NCBI RefSeq assembly: GCF_000013665.1
Contig: NC_007912.1
Span: forward strand, 3,465,501 to 3,529,500
Reading direction: 5' to 3'
Source of the DNA: Saccharophagus degradans 2-40
GTDB taxonomy: Bacteria; Pseudomonadota; Gammaproteobacteria; Pseudomonadales; Cellvibrionaceae
DNA length: 64,000 nt
How positions within the stretch are numbered: position 1 is the first letter of the stretch; each line of letters starts with the position of its first letter. Positions 53,837 to 62,862 of this stretch are shown piece by piece. A program made the position numbers and the translations under genes. The notes under the pieces are model-generated. The model had not been told where the DNA came from. It made no database searches and saw only the letters and a program-made list of their open reading frames with translations.

Positions 53837-54659
53837 CGCAAACCCTCAAAGCATTGCCGAGATAGATGCGAGGCTCGCTGAACTCAAAGAGGAGCAAAAA
53901 CAGCTTTTAGCCTTCAGAGAGCAACTGCAAGAAGCCTCGCCGATTGCGCCTGACTCGACTTCATATTCACCAGATCAAAAGATTGCCATCTTCAGGAGTT
54001 TGTTTCGCGGACGAACAGACGTTTTTGCTAACCGCTGGCAAAACAAACAAGGGCGCAGTGGCTACTCTGTCGCTTGCGATAACGACAAAACGGCAGGACA
54101 GCCGTTTTGCACAGCTTCAGCTGCCTGAAAGGTGAGCGCCATAGACGGCGCGAATGAATGGGTACAGGGGATCTGCCACAAGCCTCGCGTCAAATGCCAA
54201 GATTGTAATCATCGACAATTCACCGAAATCAACGACCAGGTAATTTATCGCCACTTAGCTGGTCAACAGGTGGTGGGAGTCTACCCGTTGATGCACGACA
54301 GCACTTGTTACTTTCTCGCAGCCGATTTCGTTAAAGGCCAATGGAAGGATGAAGTGAAAGCGATGTCGAAAGCCTGCCAGAGTTTCAAAATACCACATGC
54401 CTTAGAGATTTCACGTTCAGGCAACGGTGCGCACCTTTGGATTTTCTTCAACGAGAAAGTTCCCGCCAAGGAAGCAAGGCTCTTGGGGTTTGGTCTGCTA
54501 GATAAAGCAATGGAAATTTACTCGAATCTATCATTTGATTCTTATGATCGTCTTTTCCCAAATCAGGATATTATGCCTGAAGGCGGGTTTGGTAATTTAA
54601 TCGCACTACCTTTGCAAAAAGAAGCGAGACTGTCGGGCAATAGTTCCAAGGCTGAGTGA
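53826..54659 (+). pseudogene. TOTE-type archaeo-eukaryotic primase, interrupted and truncated
   Basis: The reading PDQKIAIFRSLFRGRTDVFANRW and GYSVACDN is followed, after a 72-nt insertion, by EWVQGICHKPRVKCQDCNHRQF and then IYRHLAGQQVVGVYPL, FLAADFVKGQWKDEVKAM, FKIPHALEISRSGNGAHLWIFF and MPEGGFGNLIALPLQKEAR. This is the N-terminal part and primase domain of TOTE conflict proteins. The hairpin element brings an in-frame stop, and the gene ends prematurely after LSGNSSKAE; the helicase and nuclease parts are absent. It is not functional. Confidence 0.8.
54086..54155. mobile_element. Short multi-hairpin element, copy 6 (70 nt), in the primase gene
   Basis: CAAAACGGC, loop AGGACA, GCCGTTTTG, then CAGCT/AGCTG, CCTGAAAGG, TGAG and GCGCC/GGCGC (loop ATAGAC), ending GAAT. 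It is flanked by GA (54084-54085 and 54156-54157). Removing the element and one GA joins CDN to EWV in frame. Confidence 0.75.
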
Positions 54660-54810
54660 AACCGACAAAAACAAGATTTTGAAGATTATTGAGAAAGCGA
54701 GGTAAGCGGATATTACTATTTATCGAGTCGCGCCTCTATCCAACCTTGTGGTGCATGGTTTTTATGCCTAAGCTGAAAATGATACTGACATCATCGACAG
54801 CAGGGGCAAT

Positions 54811-55146
54811 ATGAAATTGAAAAATTTCAAACAATACAATGACGACTTAAATTCAGTCAAAGTTAAAAACCTAAACGGCAGTGTAACCAATAAGCGCCTA
54901 TACAACCCTTGTGGATCATGGATTAAACACTGGGAAAAGTTAGCCAACAAAACCAATAGTGGTTGTGGTGTACAAGGTTGTTCAACAAAAACAAAGATAG
55001 AAGGCGGTCACGTGATTGAGTCCGGCAGCGACGACGATAAACACTACATCGTTCCGCTATGTGACAAACACAATGGTGGTCCCGATGGTGAAGAATTTAC
55101 CGTGAAATCAGATGACCTAATGTCAGCCATAGAGTGTAAAGCTTAG
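54811..55146 (+). CDS. Small HNH-like treble-clef protein
   Basis: A 111-residue protein with NPCGSWIKHWEKL, then CGVQGCSTKTKIEGGHVI and HYIVPLCDKHNGGPDGEEF. Two Cys in CGVQGC and Cys/His in LCDKHN with the GGHV between form a treble-clef or HNH-like metal site. It could be a small nuclease or a DNA-binding protein. No clear immunity or partner gene is beside it. Confidence 0.6.
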   Translation: MKLKNFKQYNDDLNSVKVKNLNGSVTNKRLYNPCGSWIKHWEKLANKTNSGCGVQGCSTKTKIEGGHVIESGSDDDKHYIVPLCDKHNGGPDGEEFTVKSDDLMSAIECKA

Positions 55147-55186
55147 AGACTTCTATAGCGACAAATCTGCAAACGACTATTGGAAA

Positions 55187-55557
55187 TTAGTCTAAGATAA
55201 CTATTACATTGCCTAACTGATTTCCAGCTTCACCGGATTTGTATTCAATCTCAATTTGATTATTTTTAATAATGAGCCTTTCTGGTGTCCCAAGGGACGT
55301 ATCAACGTGCACCTGAGACAAGGCATCAGCAGAGGTTATTCCACACTCATCAAATGATGGCGCCCCCTATACAACTCATAGAAGTGTTCTTTCTCGCTAA
55401 AGCCAGATGTTCGCAAATAAAGATTTAGCCCTTTGTTATTCAGTGATTCATTTCCGATTTCTTGAATTGAATCAGCTGCCATGCAATCTGGCATTTTTGA
55501 ACAAGCAGAACTGGCAACCCCTAGCATCACAAGCATGAACACCTTTTTCAAAATCAT
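55187..55557 (-). pseudogene. Small lipoprotein gene with a frameshift
   Basis: The start MILKKVFMLVMLGVASSACSK gives a signal with a SSAC lipobox. After HFYELYRG a one-base shift near 55350 moves the frame; in the other frame the protein continues APSFDECGITSADALSQVHV and ends GNQLGNVIVILD at 55187. Taken as read it stops at 55336. Its ATG overlaps the stop of the gene upstream as ATGA, so it was an operon partner, perhaps an immunity-type lipoprotein. Confidence 0.6.
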
Positions 55558-55886
55558 TTCCAGAATTCCTGCCATGTAGATATATTCTTAAAGTCCTTAG
55601 CAACACCGATTTTTGTAAGATGATGAGAAAGTCCATCAGGAAGCTTTAATACAAAGCCTTTAGCTAACGGAATGTCAGTAATATAACCTTTGCTGAATGG
55701 CTCAAAATCGTAAACGCTTTCAACTTTCCATGACGATAAAAAGTTAGCGCCATTTTTGGTTGTATTGACCTTTAAATAAAAACGGTGGTCAGCATTTTTT
55801 AAGCGTTGATTGGTCGGTTCTACAAGCAGTGCACCATTGTTCAAAATGTAGTCGTGTGTATTGACGTTCCTTTTACCTCTCATCAA
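55554..55886 (-). CDS. Hypothetical protein, possibly part of a longer effector
   Basis: A 110-residue protein with VESVYDFEPFSKGYITDIPLAKGFVLKLPDGLSHHLTKIGVAKDF, which resembles the C-terminal part of larger secreted or T6SS-type effector proteins, but the family is not certain. It lies 10 bases after the gene at 55896-56267; the two may be pieces of one broken gene. It overlaps the lipoprotein gene downstream. Confidence 0.5.
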   Translation of the reverse strand: MMRGKRNVNTHDYILNNGALLVEPTNQRLKNADHRFYLKVNTTKNGANFLSSWKVESVYDFEPFSKGYITDIPLAKGFVLKLPDGLSHHLTKIGVAKDFKNISTWQEFWK

Positions 55887-55895
55887 AGGCTTTGC

Positions 55896-56267
55896 TTATG
55901 AAGAGTTGAGAAATACTTTATCACCTGTGTTGATATTAGACAAAGGGCTTCGTTTTGCGGCAAGGTTTTTAATGTAGGACTTCATTGCAGTCATTGTATC
56001 TTTAACAACTACAGATTCTTTATAAACTTGCGCATTGATTGTTAATATTTTCCCATCGCCATTAACATAGTGGTTCGCTAATTCAGCAGCTTCTTTAAAA
56101 CCGTGAAATTTCCCACCCCACCATAGAGCCTCGAAAAGTTCTGTCATAAATTCCTTTTCATTGCTGGTGAACTGCCTTCCCGCCTTACCTTTACACGTGA
56201 GGTAATCAATTGTGTTTTGCAATAGGTCAAAGCTTTCTTTTGACTCAAATACAGCAACCTTGCCCAT
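55896..56267 (-). CDS. Hypothetical protein
   Basis: A 123-residue, mostly helical protein (FDLLQNTIDYLTCKGKAGRQFTSNEKEFMTELFEALWWGGKFHGFKEAAELANHYVNGDG). No signal peptide or known motif. The aromatic ALWWGGKFHGF block is conserved-looking. With the next gene it may form an exported toxin and the following lipoprotein its partner, which is inference from gene order. Confidence 0.5.
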   Translation of the reverse strand: MGKVAVFESKESFDLLQNTIDYLTCKGKAGRQFTSNEKEFMTELFEALWWGGKFHGFKEAAELANHYVNGDGKILTINAQVYKESVVVKDTMTAMKSYIKNLAAKRSPLSNINTGDKVFLNSS

Positions 56268-56722
56268 ATGCCATAGTGGCGCAGATGGAATATTTTCTCG
56301 ATCCTCTAAGCATTAGTTGCTTTTTACAATTACGCTTTCAACTGACATAACGAATAGTGCCCCGTGTTGTAGTTTTTCCCTGAATAATTTGACGCTCTAA
56401 ATCAGCCGATTGTAAGACTGTGTGATGGGCATCGCAGGAATTGTTTCACAGGTTGATTTAGCGATGGCACCAATAACGTTATTTGACTGGGTTTGGCGGT
56501 GGTCTGTCGCAACCTAAAGATATGAGCATCGCCAATATGGACGTGAGCTCAAATCCCATATTGCCGCTGGATTGAGGGCGAAGCCGCCCTTAGGAAGCAG
56601 ATGTTCCTTAAGGCCTAACAACTATGCCTGCACTCAAGCTTATTGCTAATCCTTGCTACCTTTGCTGAACTTATGGAAATAGCAGTTTTAAGCGAAGCGC
56701 ATTCAACACGCCCAGCTAATGC
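56268..56722. other. Intergenic stretch in island V
   Basis: About 455 bases with no gene. It includes GGGCGAAGCCGCCC and AGGAAGCAGATGTTCCT hairpins near 56575-56605, reminiscent of but not clearly the hairpin element family. Confidence 0.4.
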
Positions 56723-57679
56723 TTAATACCCCACCTCATCCACACTTTTATAAGCGTAAGGGTGGGCTAGCTCCCACTCTTTTGCTAGGCGTTTTGCTTC
56801 GGCTATTTTTTGGGGTGGCATATTGTTGTCGGTAGCAATTTGTTGTTGCAGGCTTTGGGCAAAAGGCTTTCGGGATATTGCGTAGTTAGGGTCGTTTTCG
56901 GCGACATCTAGCGGGCGATTAATCGTTAATTCTAGCCACTTATAGGATTCCACCAAATCTCGTTCAATACCCCTGCCGTCGAAGTAGGACATGGCAATTG
57001 CAATCTTCGCTCTGGTATACCCCTGCTCTGCTGCAATATAGGCCCAATCAAACGCTGTTCCGAAATGAACTGGTTTTACGCTATGGCTTGGTTTTGTGTG
57101 CAGGTAGCTGTAGGCATATTGCGCCTTTGCATACCCTTTAGCTAAACACTTATCTAACCAATACAAAGCTTTCTCTGCATTTTGATGTGAAAAGTCCGAC
57201 GGCTCATGCCAAGGGATGTAGAAGTGGTACAGCTCAAACTCTGCATCTACATAGCCTTCTTCTGCTAACGCTAAAAGTAACTCTTCTGCTTTTTTATGTT
57301 CTTCTTTATTTATCGACTCTTTAGCCTCTACAAAAATGGCGTGTTTACCTGGAGCCGATGCAGTGAATTTTAATTCATTGCGTTTTAGCGCTGCCTGTTT
57401 TGCTTTCTGCTGTAGCTCGGCTAGGGGCGTGCTCGATATTGTCCACTGCCATTCGTCGTTTGGCCTATCTTGAGTGCGCCCACGCTTTTCGTTAGCCCAC
57501 TCCAAATCTGCAAGCCTTGCACTCTCCCACTCCGCTAATGCCTTTTCTTCTTCTGTTTGCTCGCGTGCAGGCTCGCAGCCTACAACACACACAACCAAAC
57601 CAAACGCTACAAGCCTTAATATAGCTTTAGTTGGAACAGGAGAAGTCAAGCCATACAAATTGTAAATAACTTTACTCAT
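56723..57679 (-). CDS. Sel1-repeat lipoprotein
   Basis: A 318-residue protein. The N-terminal signal ends VCVVGCEPAREQ (lipobox VVGC). The body has tetratricopeptide-like Sel1 repeats: KALYWLDKCLAKGYAKAQYAYSYL, AFDWAYIAAEQGYTRAKIAIAMSYFDGRGIERDLVESYKWLELT and a preceding copy. Sel1 proteins act as scaffolds in envelope or secretion complexes. It overlaps the gene upstream by ATGA. Confidence 0.75.
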   Translation of the reverse strand: MSKVIYNLYGLTSPVPTKAILRLVAFGLVVCVVGCEPAREQTEEEKALAEWESARLADLEWANEKRGRTQDRPNDEWQWTISSTPLAELQQKAKQAALKRNELKFTASAPGKHAIFVEAKESINKEEHKKAEELLLALAEEGYVDAEFELYHFYIPWHEPSDFSHQNAEKALYWLDKCLAKGYAKAQYAYSYLHTKPSHSVKPVHFGTAFDWAYIAAEQGYTRAKIAIAMSYFDGRGIERDLVESYKWLELTINRPLDVAENDPNYAISRKPFAQSLQQQIATDNNMPPQKIAEAKRLAKEWELAHPYAYKSVDEVGY

Positions 57680-57966
57680 AAGCCAACTGCTCGAGGCGCG
57701 GAGGCGCTATTCAACTGGTTGTAGGTATCCACTAAAGACTTTTTGGTGCCGCGCAATGACGCTGTCAATAACGAGCTCACGCTTGGCTGGCTCATGGTGC
57801 GCTCTCTAACGTAGCTGGTATCCATGCAAGGCTCTATTGTAAGAAAGTCTTTATGCGTAATTTCAAACTTATGAGCATTGGCATAAAGCTCTGCCATACC
57901 TTGGCGTATCTGTAGTATCCACCTGCCTGTAACCTGCTGGCACCTGCCGCTGCACACCATAACCAC
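57676..57966 (-). CDS. Hypothetical protein coupled to the Sel1 lipoprotein
   Basis: A 96-residue protein with no recognisable domain. The middle (LYANAHKFEITHKDFLTIEPCMDTSYVRERTMSQPSV) is polar and the end is Ser/Ala-rich. The start is uncertain and the N terminus may be truncated, because the Cys-rich opening does not look native. Its stop overlaps the Sel1 gene start, so the two are translated together. Confidence 0.45.
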   Translation of the reverse strand: MVMVCSGRCQQVTGRWILQIRQGMAELYANAHKFEITHKDFLTIEPCMDTSYVRERTMSQPSVSSLLTASLRGTKKSLVDTYNQLNSASAPRAVGL

Positions 57967-58027
57967 TGCAACTGTCGCTAGCTACACTTCGCGAACTAAG
58001 TAACTGCGCCGGTCTGCTATTTTTTGC

Positions 58028-58711
58028 CTAAACACTAAGGGGCAGCTTATTGGACACATAAAGAATTTTATTTCGCCCTGCTTGTGCAGAGCCTTGACAA
58101 ATATCGATAATACCTTGCGCTACTTTATTTAGGTTCTTTTGTATTAGCGCGCGAATCGTTTCATCTGAAGTTACTATTACCTTTGATTCGCGAATTAACA
58201 CTCTAATATTATCGATCGATTCTGTTGCTCGATTGAATTGACTATTCTTATATAGCTCACAAATACACGTCTGTACTTCTCGCGCAAAAGGCTGAACGAA
58301 AAAGCGTCGTTCTGCATCATCAATACTATCTATAAGTTGAGATTTAAACCGCTGGTAATGCGTGCTAAGCATTGCATAGCTATCACTTTGTTTCTCGCAA
58401 TAATGGCTAGCATATAGCTCTTGAGCTTTAATTGTTAACCAAATGGGAAGCGCTGCTTTATTTACAGTAGCAGCAACTACCGCAGATAAGTTTTTGCCGG
58501 CATCCAGCCCGAAGTTTTACCAAATGGCTGAAGCGATAATTGGGTCGTTTTGGGGTAGCGGAGGAAGCTCCAAGACTCGAATATTCCCTTTCATGTTATT
58601 TTGCCAAATACATACCTCTTCCTCAAGGGCTTCTCTTACACACTTCTCTACACTAAACATATACAGGAAACTCTGATTAACCCCAAACGCATTTTGGCTT
58701 ACAGGCATCAT
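58028..58711 (-). pseudogene. Hypothetical gene broken by one in-frame stop codon
   Basis: Reading the minus strand from MMPVSQNAFGVNQSFLYMFSVEK gives 64 residues to a TAA at 58517-58519, then continues in the same frame as NFGLDAGKNLSAVVAATVNK and on through LSTHYQRFKSQLIDSIDDAERRFFVQ to the stop at 58028, a 227-codon gene. The stop is the only lesion seen, so it may be a recent nonsense change. The product is helical and unknown. Its first codons are duplicated in inverted form just upstream (58779-58817). Confidence 0.55.
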
Positions 58712-58817
58712 CGTCCTCGTCGTTATTTTATTTCGCCAGACAACCAGTCTGTCTCAATAAAATGCCTAGAGGACAAAAATGCCTGTAAGCCAAAATGCGT
58801 TTGGGGTTAATCAGAGT
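58670..58817. repeat. Long inverted repeat that duplicates the start of the broken gene
   Basis: Perfect 39-bp arms (58670-58708 and 58779-58817) carry the codons MPVSQNAFGVNQS in opposite directions. The 70-base spacer is itself symmetric (ATTTTATT/AATAAAAT and CAGAC/GTCTG), so the whole 148 bp is a large imperfect palindrome centred at about 58744. It could be a template-switch duplication or an invertible promoter segment. Confidence 0.65.
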
Positions 58818-59242
58818 CTCCCTAGATCGAAATAAATAAGGCTAGTCATTTTCACATATCAATTTCGGATTGCGGCATTGTTTCAATACATATATTAAGC
58901 AGATTGAATTTGATCGATTTTCGCCTTGTTTATTGTTATGTCTTAAGCTGAAAATTTTGTGAGCATGCCGTCAGCGATTATAGTGGCATTTTTTAGTCAA
59001 TGCAGCGTTTCAGTTGCCGCTCTGAACCCGACGATGATTTATGTCGTGTTCATCGTCTGCAAACTATTATCCTCGCTTTATCAAAACACAAAAGCAAAAC
59101 CAACGCTGAGAGCTTGATACAAAGTACTATCAACCACCCAGCGTTCGCTTAGATTTACCGCTTTAGATCCCCACACAAATAGCAAAATGCGCGGCGCGCT
59201 TTTCATCCTATCTTTAAAAAAATCGCTTTGCTACCAGGCAAA
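58818..59242. other. Intergenic region between the inverted repeat and the beta-helix enzyme
   Basis: About 425 bases without a gene. A weak hairpin TTTGC/GCAAA with a T-run on the minus strand (about 59210-59240) may terminate the large enzyme gene. Confidence 0.4.
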
Positions 59243-61981
59243 TTAACGACCAATAATCTCGACCTCCGTAAAACTGTTCCAGTTATTTACGCTATTTCCG
59301 TAGCCAATAATTCTTACATAGCGAGCATTGCTATCGGTCACATCAAAATTTTGAATCTCTGTTGTGCTGCTTGACTGCTCATCAGAATAAACGGTTTGCC
59401 AGGTACTATTATTGGTTGAGGTTTCGATGCTGATAAATGCCGTGCGTTGGTCGCCTCTAAAAAAGGCGATGCCCACATCGGTCACAGTTTTACTGCTGCC
59501 AAGATCATAGGTAATCCACTGCGAATCACCATTAGCCGACCAGCGTGTACCCAGGTCGCCATCACGGGTATTGGCAGGCACATTGCCATCGTCCGCACTG
59601 GCTAAGACAGAAACAACCTCTAGAGAATAAGCTGTTTGCGAATCAGCTTTAACACTCATATCAGAAATCGTATAAATCTCTGCGCCATAGCTGGTATAAA
59701 CATTGGCGATAATTTCTAAGCTACTGCCATTGATACCTGATACCGATACGGTTTTTTCAGAAAACGCATTCACATTTTCAGATATCACTTGTTGGGCACC
59801 GCCATCAACGCGGTAATAAACGTTCAAGTAATCGGCATCTTCCATGGCGCCTACACCTTCTAGATTCATGGAAATTTCAACGTTGGAAGCACATGAAATA
59901 TCAATAGCACCGGAACTGTAGTTAACTATTTCTTTTTCAACGCTGAAGTCACTGTCACTCCAAGGCAGAGAACAATTCGTTGCAGCTTGCGTGAAGTTAA
60001 ACCAATTAACATTCATTAAATAGCCACTATTTCCGGTAAACACGAGGTACAAATCCTGCACGCCGCTGACGCCACCGATATCGCAAGAAACCGTTTCATA
60101 GGTCGTCCAACTGCCCGTTCCATTAACAGAGCACGTGCCAATTAACGCGCCTGTTTGGCTGTCTAAACGAAGCTCAATATTGCCACCGGAGGTAGCACTA
60201 CTAACGCGCGCTTCAAAACCGCTTGCGCCATTGCCAAAATCAACATCGTTGAATGCAATCCATTCGTTGTTGTTAATGTAACCAACCTGTTCGCCACCGT
60301 CATCGCTGGAGGATTCAATTTCAACGCCAGCCATATCGCAGTAGGCTTCGGCTTGGATACCGGCGAATGCATCAAAATCACCGCAATCCGTTATAACTTC
60401 GTTAGTCTCAAGAGCTTTACATATCGCTGGCTCGTCAGCTGCGCTTGACAGTTTTACCACCGTGTTAGAACTGCCACTTGAATTACTGATGCTACCAACA
60501 GAATAAATGGTGGAGTTGGTCACGCTGCTGGCGACAGTCACGCCTTGTTTTGTCATGTTACAGAGCAATAGATTATCCGCATCACTCACCTTAACCACCA
60601 AGTCACGGGTTAAGGCTTGGTTATCACGTTTCCAAAGTCGAATATCGTGATCATCACCTTTAATAAGCGCCAAAGCGTTTGATGCCGAAGGACGGTTGTA
60701 ACCGTTTAACGGGTCCAACACTTCAATATCGGCCGTCACGTTATCGACAAAATTGGGGATTTCTAAAACAGTGGAATAGGCGGCATCGGCTTTCGCACGC
60801 TTAAGTACACTGTTTGATGGAGGACCATAGGCGGAAGCATCGCCTTCACCACCGTTAGCTGAATTCCACGCGCCGTCGCACGCTGGCACGCCATGCCCGG
60901 CAATACCTCTAACCGTCATACCGTCTACAATCATACCCTCGCTCGCATATTCCATGACGACGCCCGCTCTTGAACCCGTAACGGTGGCGTTATAAATCTC
61001 GATATTGCCAAGGGAACCAGCACTGTAGTACCCGCGAAACGAATCTTCAGTCAGGCTATATTGGTAACCTTTTCGGATGGGCGAATATTGCACGCCACCG
61101 CTCATGTTTTGACACTGATTGAAGTTATCCGTATCAAACAGGTTAAGAAAGTAATCGGCATCGGCAAAATTCGTTCCTATGAGTTCATCGCCATTAAAGA
61201 GGACGTTAAAAGGCACACCATTGCGGTCTGTTCCGCCAATGCCGTTAGCATACAAATCATCGGTAGAGCGAGATTCTGCGATGATTTCAACGGTATTGAA
61301 TACCACGTTATCGACACCGTTAAAGGCAAGCGTATGACCAAAGCCACTGTGATCAATCAGAACATTTTCAAAGTAACTATCATCTAAACTAATAAGAAAC
61401 ATGGCCGTTTTCTTGGACAGGCGAACGCCGGGCAGCGTGCTAGACGAGTTACCCGTTTTTCCATAGAGAGAACCTAAACCATAGGGCCGAGAAAAACGTG
61501 TCTTTAAAGTAAAATCAGAAACTTTGTGATTATCCCCAGTGAATACAGCGATGGTGCCGCCAGAGGTATGAATAAAAGCGCCGTACTCGCCCTTACTGTT
61601 GGGCTTCTCCTGAATATTCAGCCCCTTCCAAACGTTACCGGAACCCCCAAACTCCATGAGGTTTGCGTGAACAAGATTAGGCATTTCTAACAAGATCGTG
61701 GAGTCGAAGGTGAAGGTAACGCCGGTCAGGTCAAACGTATTATTGTTGCCACTAAACTTAAACAGGCCCGGCCAATTACCTTCGACGTTCGCCCGCCAAT
61801 CCCCACCGGGGAACAGTGATTTAGACGATGATGATATATGATAGGTGCCGGGGGCCATTTTTATGTTTTGATTGCTGCCATCTTGAAGAGCAATAAACTC
61901 GGCAAGGCTTGAAATCGTCTGCTGGGCAAACGAAGCCTGACTTATTAAAAGGCCTAAGGCCAAAAACAGGATTTTTTTCAT
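59243..61981 (-). CDS. Exported beta-helix carbohydrate-active enzyme with CBM6 and discoidin-like modules
   Basis: A 912-residue secreted protein with signal peptide KKILFLALGLLISQASFAQ. Residues of about 25-520 read as a right-handed parallel beta-helix with repeated N/V/D ladder turns (HSGFGHTLAFNGVDNVVFNTVEII, GSLGNIEIYNATVTGSRAGVV). Next is a CBM6 module (IQAEAYCDMAGVEIES...GYINNNEWIAFNDVDF), then a beta-sandwich, and a C-terminal F5/8 (discoidin/CBM32-like) module NTRDGDLGTRWSANGDSQWITYDLGSSKTVTDVGIAFFRG. Marine polysaccharide lyases or hydrolases have this layout. The catalytic family and substrate are not clear. Confidence 0.78.
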   Translation of the reverse strand: MKKILFLALGLLISQASFAQQTISSLAEFIALQDGSNQNIKMAPGTYHISSSSKSLFPGGDWRANVEGNWPGLFKFSGNNNTFDLTGVTFTFDSTILLEMPNLVHANLMEFGGSGNVWKGLNIQEKPNSKGEYGAFIHTSGGTIAVFTGDNHKVSDFTLKTRFSRPYGLGSLYGKTGNSSSTLPGVRLSKKTAMFLISLDDSYFENVLIDHSGFGHTLAFNGVDNVVFNTVEIIAESRSTDDLYANGIGGTDRNGVPFNVLFNGDELIGTNFADADYFLNLFDTDNFNQCQNMSGGVQYSPIRKGYQYSLTEDSFRGYYSAGSLGNIEIYNATVTGSRAGVVMEYASEGMIVDGMTVRGIAGHGVPACDGAWNSANGGEGDASAYGPPSNSVLKRAKADAAYSTVLEIPNFVDNVTADIEVLDPLNGYNRPSASNALALIKGDDHDIRLWKRDNQALTRDLVVKVSDADNLLLCNMTKQGVTVASSVTNSTIYSVGSISNSSGSSNTVVKLSSAADEPAICKALETNEVITDCGDFDAFAGIQAEAYCDMAGVEIESSSDDGGEQVGYINNNEWIAFNDVDFGNGASGFEARVSSATSGGNIELRLDSQTGALIGTCSVNGTGSWTTYETVSCDIGGVSGVQDLYLVFTGNSGYLMNVNWFNFTQAATNCSLPWSDSDFSVEKEIVNYSSGAIDISCASNVEISMNLEGVGAMEDADYLNVYYRVDGGAQQVISENVNAFSEKTVSVSGINGSSLEIIANVYTSYGAEIYTISDMSVKADSQTAYSLEVVSVLASADDGNVPANTRDGDLGTRWSANGDSQWITYDLGSSKTVTDVGIAFFRGDQRTAFISIETSTNNSTWQTVYSDEQSSSTTEIQNFDVTDSNARYVRIIGYGNSVNNWNSFTEVEIIGR

Positions 61982-62136
61982 GTGTGTAACTGTTCCGTTT
62001 ATTTTTGGTTTAAACAGTCGGTTTATTACAATTACTACCGCAATAAACCTATCTTTGATAATGTCGTGGTGGAAGTTGCAGGCACTATACTAGCGGCAGT
62101 ATAAACTTTATACGCACGCCTAAGTCACACGAATCA

Positions 62137-62555
62137 CTATTCGTTCTCAAGCATCTCAAAACGCCCCATGGGTAAGAGAGAAACTGGCTCGCTGCTAGGG
62201 TACCAGCGCAGCCAATTTGCTATGAACCCCAATGACTCGAAGATCATATGAGTCGCTCCATTGCGATACGGTGTTTTGCGTTCATAGCGAATCTGCCCGC
62301 TAGCCATCAACGCCAGACACTTCTCGGGAAGCGCAGGGCGGCTCACGTAGCAGCAAAGCCGCGCAAGTTTGTCCCGCTGAAGAGCTTTCGCAACTACGCC
62401 AGCATGCTGGAAAAAACCGATGTAGCTGGCCACGCGGCGGTTGGTCATTGCCTGATCTCCTCGCCCAAGCAAGATTTGCAGGGCAAAGACCTTACGACGA
62501 CGCTGAGCCTCAGTGGCGATGCGGCAGGCGACGTACAAGCTTGCCATTACGTAAG
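62137..62555 (-). pseudogene. IS91-family transposase remnant
   Basis: The minus strand reads ACRIATEAQRRRKVFALQILLGRGDQAMTNRRVASYIGFFQHAGV, LARLCCYVSRPALPEK and KTPYRNGATHMIFESLGFIANWLRWYPSS, which follow the middle of the IS91 transposase at 46788. Start and end are missing. It is diverged and inactive. Confidence 0.75.
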
Positions 62556-62556
62556 T

Positions 62557-62862
62557 ACTGTTTGTCGCTCGGACAACCATCAAGTCAGTAAACTTCGCGC
62601 TGCACTGGGCGAGCAAGCCAAGGTCGACAAGTTCCAAGACCAAGAGGCCCCAATTGTGTTCTTGAGCATGTGTGCCAGCGACACCAGTGAATCACCCCGA
62701 GGACTGAACTTCCTCTTCGATAAGCACCGCATTAACGTAGCTATATCGAGAGCACAATCACTGGCAGTAGTCGTCGGCAATCCTAATATCGACAAAACAC
62801 CGGTGAGCCGGGTTGACCAGCTCAAGTAGGTAAATCTGTTTAATGCAGTCACGAAGAACTAA
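62557..62862 (+). pseudogene. C-terminal fragment of a superfamily 1 helicase
   Basis: HQVSKLRAALGEQAKVDKFQDQEAPIVFLSMCASDTSESPRGLNFLFDKHRINVAISRAQSLAVVVGNPNIDKTPVSRVDQLK is the end of a Dna2/NAM7-type helicase (motifs V and VI: DKFQ-x-QEAPIV and NVAISRAQ). A stop (TAG) interrupts before the last codons VNLFNAVTKN. The remainder of the gene is gone, cut by the IS91 remnant. Only a relic. Confidence 0.78.

Noticed and set aside
56570..56610. Further copy of the short hairpin element
   Set aside because: Two hairpins are present, but loop sequences, order and the GAAT end do not match.
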